From NCBI GenBank assembly GCA_029287355.1, contig JARFRH010000025.1, positions 1 to 42,488 on the forward strand: 42,488 nucleotides of DNA, written 5' to 3'. Shown piece by piece: positions 8,694-17,822 of this stretch (position 1 is the first letter of the stretch; every line of letters begins with the position of its first letter). The notes beneath the pieces are model-generated. The model worked only from the letters and a program-made list of their open reading frames with translations. It did no database searches and had not been told where the DNA came from. This DNA comes from Maribacter sp. GTDB lineage: Bacteria > Bacteroidota > Bacteroidia > Flavobacteriales > Flavobacteriaceae. Position numbers and translations under genes: made by a program.

Positions 8694-9113
8694 TTATTCC
8701 TGAACGACAAGATTTTTCCGTAAATCATTTGGTTCGGGTATCGGTTGTATTTGTACTTTAATTCGCATATACTCCTGCCAACGATATGATTCGAGTACAT
8801 CGGCCATTTCAGCAGTCTCACGGCTTGATAGGCGCTTCAACAAATCATATTTAGCCTTGTCAGATAAATTAGGGTCCTGTTCAACCGCGCGCTTTTTGAC
8901 TAGAAACCTGCCTACAGTTGACTGAAAATCCATGGCTTGGTCAGCTCCCATTACTAGATGTGGTTGATAACGGGCAGTGATTTCCTTGGCCTCAAGACGA
9001 ATGTTTTGGTCTATTTTCAAGGCGTACAAGGTTTGTCCCCTCATGGAAGAAACAGCAAATATCAGGAGTGTGAAAACTAGGTGTCTGAGCCGTGGAATTG
9101 AATTGGTTTTCAT
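8694..9113 (-). CDS. Hypothetical exported protein
   Basis: A 139-residue protein starting MKTNSIPRLRHLVFTLLIFAVSSMRGQ, a good signal peptide with probable cleavage near residue 27. The mature part is charged and helical, with an LSDKAKYDLLKRLSSRETAEMADVL region and a C-terminus rich in Pro (IQPIPEPNDLRK). I see no known domain and no catalytic motif. The next gene upstream on the same strand, another small exported protein, ends 240 bases away, so they may or may not share a transcript. The function is unknown; a periplasmic or secreted location is the only supported statement. Confidence 0.7.
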   Translation of the reverse strand: MKTNSIPRLRHLVFTLLIFAVSSMRGQTLYALKIDQNIRLEAKEITARYQPHLVMGADQAMDFQSTVGRFLVKKRAVEQDPNLSDKAKYDLLKRLSSRETAEMADVLESYRWQEYMRIKVQIQPIPEPNDLRKNLVVQE

Positions 9114-9353
9114 GATATTCTTCGTTTTGGTATTTTATCATTTTGTGTAAACTGAAATTAGGTTGTATTGAATGCGCTCTATAGTTTAAGGTACTAGTGC
9201 AATTAGTTTAAAACAAGTATCGCCATTTCAGGATGAAAGACGATACCTGTATCTTTAAAATTTCAAAAAAAAAGAGGTCATTGCGTATCGAATGAAAGTC
9301 TGGAAACGACCTTATTTTTCTCAAGACAATAGAAGCTCGCTTCTTAGCCGGAG

Positions 9354-9863
9354 TTATTCATTGTCCACAGTATTATCTTCTTCAGGTTCTTTTAAATCAG
9401 GTCTATATTTTTCCAAAAACTTTTTATGTAAAGTCTCCATGCGTTTATGCATCTTGTCTATATCCATAAAATCATCTTCGAAAGGGCTTGTGAAAAAATC
9501 GTCGTCTAAAAAGCTGTTCGTAAAAAGGGAATCGGAAGAAAAGACATCATCAAAGTCCTGATTACTAAACCGTGAAAAATTCCTGTAGAATCTGGATTGT
9601 ATGGATAGTAGTGTGCTATCCCTGTCTAATGCAGAAAGTTTATCCAAATCATCGCCTGACGACCATGAATAAATAGAATCGTACCGGGTTAGGTTTCCAT
9701 TTTCGTCAAACTCCTTATCCACTTTCCACGTACCCTTAGGCTCAACGACCGACTGTGATGGGTTGTCCTTGCCCTTTAGTAACTGTTCTTTCTTTTTTTC
9801 CTCTTGGGCGTTGCAACTTATGTTCAAAATTACGGCTACTGAAAGAATCGCTATTTTTTTCAT
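9354..9863 (-). CDS. Hypothetical lipoprotein, acidic and charged
   Basis: I start this gene at the ATG at 9863 rather than the longer frame from 9908, because MKKIAILSVAVILNISCNAQ is a textbook lipoprotein signal with Cys at residue 17. The mature 153-residue part is very hydrophilic: a KEKKKEQLLKGKD-type segment, a long Asp/Ser/Phe-rich middle (FDDVFSSDSLFTNSFLDDDF), and a Met/His/Lys-rich stretch DIDKMHKRMETLHKKF before an acidic tail. No domain is recognised. The alternating FDDVF/FLDDDFF pattern looks disordered. It lies between another small exported protein and the patatin-like gene, all on the minus strand. Confidence 0.68.
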   Translation of the reverse strand: MKKIAILSVAVILNISCNAQEEKKKEQLLKGKDNPSQSVVEPKGTWKVDKEFDENGNLTRYDSIYSWSSGDDLDKLSALDRDSTLLSIQSRFYRNFSRFSNQDFDDVFSSDSLFTNSFLDDDFFTSPFEDDFMDIDKMHKRMETLHKKFLEKYRPDLKEPEEDNTVDNE

Positions 9864-9988
9864 AATTGAACAATTTTTAGTTAAACAATAGTTCCTTTTA
9901 AAACTCATTAAAAAAATTCAAAACCTCTTTTATCAGAAGGTAGTTTCTCCTTAATTTGATGGCTTGCTCCATATAGGGGCGGATTATG

Positions 9989-10771
9989 TTAAGCAACCAT
10001 CAAACCATCCAAACACCGCGAGGCATGGTCATAGCCTATGATGAAGGCCTTTTCTATTCCCTTCTTGTCCAAGAACCCTATATGTTCCAAGCCTTTAGGT
10101 CGAAACAAAAGGTCGGTAGCGCATAATTTTTCCATACTATTGGCATGCAGCATCAACTTATTAGTGCGATTTGCCAGTTGAATCGGATTTTTCAAAATTA
10201 CGCTGCCTACTTCCTTCATGCCCGAAGTATAGCAACCGATTATGAAATCGGCCTTATTGAGTAAGGGTTCGACGGGAAAATTGTTCATTATTCCTCCGTC
10301 AGCATATAGACGGCCATCGATGGTAACCGGATTGAAGACCGGAGGTAGGGCTGCAGAGGCAAGCAAAGTCCGTAATAATTCACCGGAACTGAACACTTTG
10401 GGAGCCCCTAATAGCAGGTCGGTCGCGGTAACGAATAGCTCTTTTTCCAAGATGTTGAAAGAATCTTTCTCAAAGTATTTCGAAAAAAAGAAATGATATT
10501 TTTCGGTATCAAACAGTCCGGGCTTATTAAACGCAAAAAAATTATACTTGAACAGCGGCGTTTCCTTAAAAAACAACAACATATCCGATGCACCGATACC
10601 GTTGGCGTACAAGGCTCCGACTATTGCCCCCGCACTGACCCCGGAAACCATTTTAGGATAAATCCCTCTTTCGTTAAGGCACTTGATCACTCCAATATGC
10701 GCCATGCCCTTGACCCCTCCTCCTGACAGAACTAGCCCCACGGTCTTCTCATTAAGATGCTGTAACTTCAT
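9989..10771 (-). CDS. Patatin-like phospholipase family protein
   Basis: A 260-residue patatin-fold lipid acyl hydrolase. The oxyanion loop is SGGGVKGMAH (about 16-25), the nucleophile elbow GVSAG (44-48, Ser46) and the catalytic Asp lies in ADGG (Asp158), so the Ser-Asp dyad is intact. No signal peptide or membrane helix is seen, which suggests a cytoplasmic enzyme acting on phospholipids or other acyl esters. The start MKLQHLNEKTVGLVLSGGG places the first strand as usual. The gene stands alone; an Hsp20 gene on the same strand ends 339 bases upstream. Confidence 0.92.
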   Translation of the reverse strand: MKLQHLNEKTVGLVLSGGGVKGMAHIGVIKCLNERGIYPKMVSGVSAGAIVGALYANGIGASDMLLFFKETPLFKYNFFAFNKPGLFDTEKYHFFFSKYFEKDSFNILEKELFVTATDLLLGAPKVFSSGELLRTLLASAALPPVFNPVTIDGRLYADGGIMNNFPVEPLLNKADFIIGCYTSGMKEVGSVILKNPIQLANRTNKLMLHANSMEKLCATDLLFRPKGLEHIGFLDKKGIEKAFIIGYDHASRCLDGLMVA

Positions 10772-11110
10772 GGTGTCAGATTCTTTTTGTTAATATTCGC
10801 TCTTGCGTGGCTTGTCGCTATAAATACATTATTTTAAAGTTCTTTACGATATGTTCCACGCCAGGTATAGTTTTTCGTCTACCAAAACCTCTTTGATCTT
10901 TTTATTACGTTTCTTATCAACAGATATAATGCCAACCAAATCATTGCTCCCCAATTAATGTCCAACAAAGGAATTTTTAAAAGTGCATATCTTTCGTTTT
11001 ACCCATTGCCCTGCTAAATACTTTTTATTTTCCTATCATTAGGATCAGCAGAACGCCTACGGAACTGGGCCTTGATAAAGACCCATGTTCCTGTAATCTG
11101 GCTAATCCAA
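10772..11110. other. Gene-free stretch between patatin-like and hsp20 genes
   Basis: I see no full gene. On the minus strand a short frame at about 10875-10965 encodes INWGAMIWLALYLLIRN followed by a basic tail, which looks like one membrane segment of a larger lost protein or a very small membrane peptide. A 65-residue minus-strand frame (11014-11211) mainly overlaps hsp20 out of frame. Neither has enough support to be called a gene. Confidence 0.35.
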
Positions 11111-11590
11111 TTAAGAAATCTTGATACTTCTGGCAGGTTTTTGGATTGCTTTTTCTTTTTTTGGCATATGGATACTGAGTATACCATCGTTATACTCAGC
11201 CTTGATATCATGCTCGTTTACTGTCTCAGGTAGTGAGAATGAACGTTTAAAGGAAGAATATTCAAACTCCCTGCGAGTAAAATTAGCCTCTCGCTGTTCG
11301 TTGCTTTCCTCTAATTCCGTGGAGATGGAAAGTAATTGATTATCGAGATCGATATGAAAATCCGTCTTTTTTAAACCCGGAACGGCCATATCCACAAAAT
11401 AGGCTTCCTTGGTCTCTCGGATATTTACCTTGGGCAAGGTCAAGCCGGTATTAAAGTTTGACGTAAAAATTGAAGGTAGCTCCATGTTGAACACTTCATC
11501 TATCCAAGAGGGCCACATTGTGGAAGTAAGGCCATGCGAATTTGTGTTTGCCAAACTTCTTTTTTTTCTTGTTGTTACCAAATTACTCAT
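11111..11590 (-). CDS. Hsp20/alpha-crystallin family small heat-shock protein
   Basis: Small heat-shock proteins are ATP-independent holdases that keep unfolding proteins soluble. This 159-residue protein has the family layout: a variable N-terminus with WPSWIDEVF (about 26-35), the alpha-crystallin domain from about 50 to 145 (VNIRETKEAYFVDMAVPG, the FKRSFSLPETV strand and AEYNDGILSIHMPK), and the C-terminal I-x-I anchor (IKI, 156-158). The length is normal. It is transcribed alone. Two nested inverted repeats with TGTCA/TGACA cores lie about 130-220 bases upstream and may control it. Confidence 0.95.
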   Translation of the reverse strand: MSNLVTTRKKRSLANTNSHGLTSTMWPSWIDEVFNMELPSIFTSNFNTGLTLPKVNIRETKEAYFVDMAVPGLKKTDFHIDLDNQLLSISTELEESNEQREANFTRREFEYSSFKRSFSLPETVNEHDIKAEYNDGILSIHMPKKEKAIQKPARSIKIS

Positions 11591-11717
11591 AACTACAAAA
11601 TTTTAGGTTAAACAATAATTCAAATAATCTAATCTTGAAAAGACAAAACAAATGCCAAACCGGATATGCTAGTGACACGATAAGTTTTTGAGGGAAATTA
11701 TTAACAAAGTCTAATCT

Positions 11718-11809
11718 AAAATGTCAAATTGACATTTTCAGGTGTATTTAAAAGACAATATTTCATTTGCAAAGTACTGTATGTCATACCCTTATGACAA
11801 ATACACCTG
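11718..11809. promoter_or_regulatory. Cluster of inverted repeats upstream of hsp20
   Basis: Three dyads are nested here. AAAATGTCAA-a-TTGACATTTT (11718-11738) is a perfect repeat around one base. TGTCATA-ccct-TATGACA (11782-11799) is perfect around four bases and shares the TGTCA/TGACA core. An outer pair AGGTGTATTT (11740-11749) and AAATACACCT (11800-11809) brackets the second. They lie 128-219 bases before the hsp20 start and about 2.9 kb from the next divergent gene, so hsp20 is the only obvious target. The binding protein is unknown. Confidence 0.5.
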
Positions 11810-12116
11810 TGGAAGAAAATCTGTAATACGCGAGGATAGTAAAAGAGATGAGTTCAAATCATAGTATTTAGCGACCTGTATTTGGGATGGCATTTGAAAT
11901 TTTGGATAACAGGTAATGAATAACGCCTAGGGGTCGTAACAAGCTTGCTCTTGACCAAAAATAGATATCAAAAAGGCAGATGTAACAAGTATTTGATTAT
12001 CATTAAAAAACAAACTTCTTTAAAATGAACCTAATAGGCCTTCTTAGCTAAAAAAAGATAAAATAGATCATTTAACGAGTTCCCTTAAGGGTAATCTCTA
12101 AAAACCTCATTATAAA

Positions 12117-12300
12117 AAAACCTATCATTATTCTTGAAGCCAAGCCCAGCGAACAGCCCAATCCGATAAGTCATTTCTACCCATTTTAATACGATCTTGG
12201 CACCTTGCCATTTCGTGTCGAACAATTCCCGATCTGTTGAATACGTATACCAATTGGCTCCCATTTTGTAACCGCTCGTTGAAGGTTCTCCAAGCCAAAC
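12117..12300 (-). pseudogene. Remnant of the 3' end of a DUF1593 gene (direct repeat of 16461-16643)
   Basis: On the minus strand this encodes VWLGEPSTSGYKMGANWYTY, then a FDTKWQGAKIVLKW segment and, after one frameshift, LSDWAVRWAWLQE and a stop. That matches the last 55 or so residues of the intact DUF1593 gene at 16470-17765. At DNA level the first 40 bases are nearly identical and the rest is clearly similar. Upstream of this piece the frame hits stops (near 12325). The surrounding stretch from 11810 to 12424 has no other gene, although a short frame with YKPDKTNAYEDSNGF lies just after the TonB receptor stop. It is a broken third copy, placed on the opposite side of the receptor/DUF4249 pair. 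Confidence 0.85.
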
Positions 12301-12424
12301 TAATTTGATTGCGAGGCTATTTGGTCAAATCAAGAAATCAGAATAGTTAAAACCATTACTGTCTTCATAAGCATTGGTTTTATCGGGCTTATAGAAATAC
12401 TTAGATTTTAAGTCAAGTCTATGA

Positions 12425-14878
12425 CTACTGAAATGTGAAATTATAAGTCAATGAAATTAGTGGACTATTCAATACTGAAATCCTGTTCGAGCCCAAAGGT
12501 GTATTTCCAAAGAGAAATCCTCCACCGCCACTAGTAGTACTTGATTGCTGAGTATAAAAAATATTCAATGGATTGTCCCTACCGTAGAGATTATAAACGG
12601 TAAAAGTCCAATCGTTTTGCCACCTCTTGTTTTTCTTGCTTTTACTAAAATGAACATTCCACGAAAGGTCCAATCGATGATAAACCGGAAGTCGTGCATT
12701 ATTGCGTTCCAAAAATATAGGAACATCGATTTCATCTATTTTGACGAACCCATTGGCCAAGGTATAGGGCCTTCCTGTCTGAAGCGTGAAATTAAGGCTT
12801 AGGGTATTATATTTATGCCCTTCAAAGTTAATCGTACTGTTAAAGACATGTGGTCGGTCAAAATCTGAAATAAACCAATTGTTGTTATTTATACGGTTGC
12901 CTAATATTTCATTATTTGACCGCAAAAAGCTTCTTGACCACGCATAGTTGAACCAACCGTTAATTTTACCTTCCGGTTTCTTGACGCTTAGCTCAGCCCC
13001 ATAGGCATGCCCCTGACCCTGAACGACGTCCTTTTCCAAAAACGCTTCCAAGAAAAAATCGGCTCCAGGCTTATACGTCAGTACATTTTGGGTTTCCCTA
13101 TAATACCCTTCCAAGCTCACCTCGATTTCATTATCATCAAAATTTTGGTACAGCCCGAAGCCAAAGGTGTCTCCCGTTTGTGGTTTGAAATTGGGATCGG
13201 AAGTTTTCCAGCGAGAAGTGGGCAAAGGTGTGGTACTGTTGTACACATTTTGAACATATTGGTTGATACGGGCATAACTAGCTTTAATCGAGGTATTGTC
13301 GCCTAATTTTAGGGATAATCCCAATCGTGGCTCAATGGCATTGAATGATTTCACCTTTTTTCCCTTTTCAAAGAACTCTGTACTTATGAGGTTACTACCC
13401 CCTATATCGAATGTGCCTAAATTAAAAGGGCCCACAAACAAAAAATGATTATACCTGATACCGGTCGATAATGATAGATATTCCGTTGGTTTCCAATTGG
13501 TATTCAAGTATCCGGAAAACTCATAGCTGGTCTCGGTATTCAAAGAGACCGAGCGAAAACTGGCAATATTTCCCGGGTCTAAGTTGCCGGGTCTAATTTT
13601 ATATTGATTGGCCTGTATGCCGATTTTATAGTCAAAACCAGTACTTACTTCCTTAGAGAACTCTGAAATCAAGTTTAAGGAATTAAGGCTTGATGAATAC
13701 TCGATTTCATTATCACTCCCCAGTTGCGGAAAAATTATCTTAGGTGTATATTGGCTTCCGATCAAAATTGTTTTTAGAAAAGTCTTGTCGTTAATAGCAT
13801 GGATCCAATTAAGGGTGCCGTTTAAAGTGCCAAAATCATATTGGTTACTTTCGGCAGTTATGTTCCCGATGTCTGAAACAAGGTCTAATTGATAAAAATC
13901 GCTACTGTAGAAGCCAGTAAAGCTTACTTGATCATTCTCGGTAGGCAGATATAATAGTTTAACTGTTGTGTCTGCGAACTTGGCCTTGGTATTTTTAAGG
14001 CGTTCCGAGAAGACCGGTAATAAAAAATCCGTTAAGCCGGCTCTAGCTCCTGCAATCAGCATCAATTTGTCCTTGATTAATGGTGTTTCAACAAGAACTC
14101 TACTTGATGCAAGACCAATACCCCCACTTAGCTTAAATTTATCGGAATAGGGGTTCTTTACTTTGATATCCAAAACGGAGGCTACTCTGCCACCATATTG
14201 GGAAGGTATATTTGCTCTGTACAAATCTACTGATGAAATAATATCAGGTGTAAAAACCGAAAAAAGACCGAATAGATGGGTCGCGTTAAAAATAGGAGCA
14301 TAATCATAGAGTATAAGGTTTTGATCTAAAGAACCACCCCTTACCGATATGCCGTTGCTAACGTCACCCGCGCTATTCACACCAGCTAATAAAGTCACAC
14401 TCCTAAGTACATCGAATTCACCAAGTGCGGAAGGAAGTTTTTTCAATTGCGCTGCATCTAACCGCAGTACACCCATTTGTGGGGACTCGAGATTTTCGTT
14501 GATTTTCTTTGCTTTTACGACTACCTCTGACAACTGCTCGGTTTGCTGGGAAAGATAGATTTCGAGTGACCTATCCCTGTCTAAAACCAGCTGCTCCGTT
14601 CGCCCCTGAAATCCAACATAGGTAATCGCAATGGTATAGGTGTCAGCGGAAAGTGTAATTGAAAAAAATCCGTTTTCATTGGTCCTCCCACCGCAAGAAC
14701 AGGGGCTTATTGCAATAGTTGCATTTTCAAGGGGAGTGCCTGTACTTTGCTCAATCACCTTTACCACAAGTTGATGTTCAGGATGCTGTGCAAAAGATGT
14801 ACTTGTAAAAGCAAGAAAAAATAGCATATGGTAAAAACCCACAATCACTGTCCTCTTTAGAGATTTCAGTCTATCCAT
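12425..14878 (-). CDS. TonB-dependent outer-membrane receptor with carboxypeptidase-regulatory-like N-domain
   Basis: A TonB-powered outer-membrane importer of 817 residues. A signal peptide ends near ...FTSTSFAQ (about residue 30). Residues about 37-115 form a CarboxypepD_reg-like beta domain (VVKVIEQSTGTPLENATIAI ... SEVVVKA). Residues about 135-235 are the plug, with NGISVRGGSLDQNLILYDYA and the SQYGGRVASVLDI segment. The rest is barrel, ending in LTYNFTFQ. The beta domain carries an unusual CSCGG. The gene overlaps the end of the DUF4249 gene by 13 bases, so the pair is translationally linked. DUF4249 partners usually sit beside this FecA/CirA-like receptor type rather than beside SusC. 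The substrate cannot be told. Confidence 0.93.
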   Translation of the reverse strand: MDRLKSLKRTVIVGFYHMLFFLAFTSTSFAQHPEHQLVVKVIEQSTGTPLENATIAISPCSCGGRTNENGFFSITLSADTYTIAITYVGFQGRTEQLVLDRDRSLEIYLSQQTEQLSEVVVKAKKINENLESPQMGVLRLDAAQLKKLPSALGEFDVLRSVTLLAGVNSAGDVSNGISVRGGSLDQNLILYDYAPIFNATHLFGLFSVFTPDIISSVDLYRANIPSQYGGRVASVLDIKVKNPYSDKFKLSGGIGLASSRVLVETPLIKDKLMLIAGARAGLTDFLLPVFSERLKNTKAKFADTTVKLLYLPTENDQVSFTGFYSSDFYQLDLVSDIGNITAESNQYDFGTLNGTLNWIHAINDKTFLKTILIGSQYTPKIIFPQLGSDNEIEYSSSLNSLNLISEFSKEVSTGFDYKIGIQANQYKIRPGNLDPGNIASFRSVSLNTETSYEFSGYLNTNWKPTEYLSLSTGIRYNHFLFVGPFNLGTFDIGGSNLISTEFFEKGKKVKSFNAIEPRLGLSLKLGDNTSIKASYARINQYVQNVYNSTTPLPTSRWKTSDPNFKPQTGDTFGFGLYQNFDDNEIEVSLEGYYRETQNVLTYKPGADFFLEAFLEKDVVQGQGHAYGAELSVKKPEGKINGWFNYAWSRSFLRSNNEILGNRINNNNWFISDFDRPHVFNSTINFEGHKYNTLSLNFTLQTGRPYTLANGFVKIDEIDVPIFLERNNARLPVYHRLDLSWNVHFSKSKKNKRWQNDWTFTVYNLYGRDNPLNIFYTQQSSTTSGGGGFLFGNTPLGSNRISVLNSPLISLTYNFTFQ

Positions 14879-16020
14879 CCCACCGGTTTAATTGCTGTTC
14901 TAAAACGCGTTTCTAGACACGGCGCTATGGTATCATAAGCACAATCTTCCAGTGTAAAGCAGGTCTCTATTCCACAATAGAGCACACATTCACTAGTAAA
15001 ATTATTGAATGGTTCAATGGCTGATTCGGGAATTGATTTTCTATCAATAAAAAGTGACATGGTCGTACTTGAAGCAGCTGTAAAACTGCCGAGAACATAT
15101 TCTTCGTCGTCATCGGGGTTATAGATATTACCAACAAGGGCAGCGGGCGGGGGCGCATTTAGACCCGAATTATTGTCAACGATATCCTTAAGTACCTTAT
15201 AATAGTCATACATGCTTTCCGCTAATGAAATCTGTTGAATCTCAACAACGATATTTTCATTAGTATATAAAAGTACATCCCCTACGGGCAAATTATTTAC
15301 GATACCTCCTGCGATGAACTTATCGGAAAACAATTTAATATTTTCATTGTAACGTATTCGCCAACAATCGCCATCACAATTATAATCGGCATCCCCCAAA
15401 TTTTCCAATCCCTCATTCTCTATATTTTCAAAATCTATGCATTCTCCGTTCCTAAAGATCTGATTTTCGCAGGTCTCACAAATTATGAGCCTCTCATAAG
15501 ATCGGAACTTCCAAAAATAGTAGTTTTCTTCATCCGCTATATCATTTAAATCTATGGTAAGGGAATGACCGGGAACAAACTGATTAAGATCAGCCTTAAA
15601 GATCAATTCTGGATCATAGGTGGCCTTTAGGTTCGAAAACGCTACGGGTTTCAAGACCTCTTCCGATTTGGATCGATACTTCTTCCCGTCGGATAGTTCA
15701 ATGTCAAGTTCCCATGATTCTCCGATAGAAATCATAAAATCATTTGGAGGCAAATAGATTCCGTTTTCCTCGGAAAGTGCTATGATTAGGCCGTTATCGC
15801 TATTGCGAAAGAAAACAGTCGCGCCTTCTATAAATTCATTTCTATACCCAATTGATGCAACAACCGATTCTGATATGGAAACATAAGAGGCACCGGCTTC
15901 TGTAGAGGCAAAGGCATCAATATAGATAAGCCCATCCTTAAATTCAAACTTTGGTTCTTCGGGTGCAATACAACCAAAACATAAAAATACAAAAAGAACA
16001 AAATATTTTTTTACCACCAT
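14866..16020 (-). CDS. DUF4249-type lipoprotein, partner of the TonB receptor
   Basis: A 384-residue lipoprotein: MVVKKYFVLFVFLCFGC gives the lipid Cys at residue 17, followed by APEEPKFEFKDGLIYIDAFAS, a strand pattern typical of DUF4249. The family is found almost only in Bacteroidota, next to TonB-dependent receptors, where it is thought to be the surface partner. Two cysteine-rich segments stand out: one with CETC, GEC and NCDGDC (middle) and one with ECVLYCGIETC, EDC and APC (C-terminus), about ten cysteines in all, which suggests disulfides or metal binding outside the cell. It is the first gene of the pair and overlaps the receptor gene by 13 bases. Confidence 0.85.
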   Translation of the reverse strand: MVVKKYFVLFVFLCFGCIAPEEPKFEFKDGLIYIDAFASTEAGASYVSISESVVASIGYRNEFIEGATVFFRNSDNGLIIALSEENGIYLPPNDFMISIGESWELDIELSDGKKYRSKSEEVLKPVAFSNLKATYDPELIFKADLNQFVPGHSLTIDLNDIADEENYYFWKFRSYERLIICETCENQIFRNGECIDFENIENEGLENLGDADYNCDGDCWRIRYNENIKLFSDKFIAGGIVNNLPVGDVLLYTNENIVVEIQQISLAESMYDYYKVLKDIVDNNSGLNAPPPAALVGNIYNPDDDEEYVLGSFTAASSTTMSLFIDRKSIPESAIEPFNNFTSECVLYCGIETCFTLEDCAYDTIAPCLETRFRTAIKPVGWID

Positions 16021-16469
16021 ATCAGTTGAATAAAATATCGATAGTGCTTACATCAACTAACGGTGGTTTTTGATTAATTGAATGGTCTGAAGGATTTTAC
16101 CGAGGTAATTCTCAATAGTCGTAAATTACCATTGGTTGTTGCTCACCTGCACATTCAACACTAATTTAGCTAATTTTCAGGAGATACCCAAGACCCATTA
16201 AACCGCCCGTAGATGAAACCGTTTGGAAAAATTGGCATCGTCCTATTAAAGCTTCGTTTACGGAACTAATCAAAAGTTGGAATTGTATTCTTTGGCGATA
16301 TGGGTTGTGGTGAACTGTTGTGCAATCCATATCAAACCGAAAAGTTATGGATACGTCGGAAAAGGGCGAATGTTTGGCTAGCTTCCGCTCATTAGATATA
16401 CCAATTTCGTATCACTTTACTGGGAATCACTTAAGATTTACACACGGTTAGACTCAAACAAAACCTATT
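16021..16469. other. Gene-free stretch between DUF1593 and DUF4249 genes
   Basis: About 450 bases with no coding frame I can support. Its left part should hold the promoter of the DUF4249/receptor pair and its right end the transcript end of the DUF1593 gene. No strong hairpin plus T-run is visible. The last 10 or so bases belong to the direct repeat shared with 12117-12300. Confidence 0.45.
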
Positions 16470-17765
16470 TTACTCTTGAAGCCAAGCCCAGCGAACAGCC
16501 CAATCCGATAAGGCATCACTGCGCCATTTTAATACGGTCTTGGCACCTTGCCATTTCGTATCGAACAATTGGGGGTCTGTTGAATCCGTATACCAATTTG
16601 CTCCTAACTTGTAACCGCTCGCTGAAGGTTTTCCAGGCCAAACGTTATTGACGACCAATTGACCTTTTTGCTCAGGAAAACCGGGAATATTGGAAGTCAT
16701 CCCGTAGGTTAGAGTTTCAGATGTTTTTGGAGCATAACGAACCCCATATTTACCTCCACCAAGGTAAAACCCTGGCCATTTTTGTTCACCGACGCCTGCA
16801 TGTACCGTCATTGTAAAACAAGTGGAATCAGAAGGGATGTTTATGTTGGGCCCATCCAATTGGAATTCGACAATCGAATATGTTGAAACGGTATCAGCCA
16901 ATGTGGTAATTCGGTCAAAGATAAACCGTGGGCTATGGCTTGGTTTTTCAAAACTTCCTCCCCAACTATCGCCAAGTGGAATATTAGGGTCGCCGTTCAA
17001 AAGATAGAGTAGGGAAGGAGTATCTCCCATTTTGATATTTCCATCGTAATACCCTTTAAAACTTCTACCCAGATGCCCAGCCCCCTGTATATAGTTTCCG
17101 TAATAAGTATCATTTTTTAAAGAGTCGGGCACCTTGCTATCCGAAAAAAACCCTCGGTAGGACGCATTTGCCTCAATGAACCAAAGATTTGGAAAATTTT
17201 CCACGATATACGAATAGCTATTAGTGCTCCATTTTTTATTGGGACCACCGATCCAGTAAACTTTTATCGTGCTTGCGATTTCGGGAGCGTCATGTAAGGC
17301 CTGCGCCAAATCTTCAAGACCACCCCATACCAGAACCCAAAGAGGCCCTACAGCTTCTTTTTGGGCACTTTTAATAATCCAATCAGAGCCTTCGGTCGCA
17401 GATGAGTAACCGACAAAGGGTGCGGCACTTTTTCTTCCTTGTTTGGTTACGGCTCTTAATGAATCCGGTAAAGGAAATTCGGAACTATGCAGTTTTAATT
17501 TCGAAAAATCCTTCTCATATAATGCAATCATGTCTAGAATATTTTGCTTTGTACCAAAACCATAAGAGGGAGAAGAAACCAAACCTTCGGTTTCAAATTG
17601 GTCGCTATACATCAAAAAATGAATCATAGATTGATGGTCATCCGGGTCTGTGCCACCTATATCCGTACTGATAAGAATTCGAGGCTTGGCCGCGATTTGA
17701 TTTTCATTATTGGTTTTGCAGCCACCAATAATTAAGAAGGAGAGAATACAAATCAATTTGTTCAT
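16470..17765 (-). CDS. DUF1593 (Sde182-type nucleoside hydrolase-like) lipoprotein
   Basis: A 431-residue protein with an N-terminal nucleoside-hydrolase-like domain: ILISTDIGGTDPDDHQSM gives the Asp cluster (Asp35, 40, 42, 43) that binds Ca2+ in true nucleoside hydrolases. Further on come LWVLVWGGLEDLAQAL and GHLGRSFKGYYDGNIKMGDT. The C-terminal third (about 290-431) is a beta domain ending LSDWAVRWAWLQE. I start at the ATG at 17765 because MNKLICILSFLIIGGC is a lipoprotein signal (Cys16); the longer frame from 17816 lacks one. It follows the related DUF1593 gene by 57 bases. The family is linked to plant and algal polysaccharide use, but its reaction is not established. Note the broken 3' copy at 12117-12300. 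Confidence 0.87.
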   Translation of the reverse strand: MNKLICILSFLIIGGCKTNNENQIAAKPRILISTDIGGTDPDDHQSMIHFLMYSDQFETEGLVSSPSYGFGTKQNILDMIALYEKDFSKLKLHSSEFPLPDSLRAVTKQGRKSAAPFVGYSSATEGSDWIIKSAQKEAVGPLWVLVWGGLEDLAQALHDAPEIASTIKVYWIGGPNKKWSTNSYSYIVENFPNLWFIEANASYRGFFSDSKVPDSLKNDTYYGNYIQGAGHLGRSFKGYYDGNIKMGDTPSLLYLLNGDPNIPLGDSWGGSFEKPSHSPRFIFDRITTLADTVSTYSIVEFQLDGPNINIPSDSTCFTMTVHAGVGEQKWPGFYLGGGKYGVRYAPKTSETLTYGMTSNIPGFPEQKGQLVVNNVWPGKPSASGYKLGANWYTDSTDPQLFDTKWQGAKTVLKWRSDALSDWAVRWAWLQE

Positions 17766-17822
17766 GCTAGTTTTACTATATGCCCAAACTTGGATAGCAG
17801 GGTCCAACTTGGCCAATTTGGA

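Noticed and set aside
11014-11211. 65-residue minus-strand frame downstream of hsp20
   Set aside because: Half overlaps hsp20 in another frame and no family resemblance is seen.
12302-12424. Short frame YKPDKTNAYEDSNGF after the receptor stop as a gene
   Set aside because: Stops on both sides within about 35 codons and no recognisable family; treated as part of the decayed stretch.
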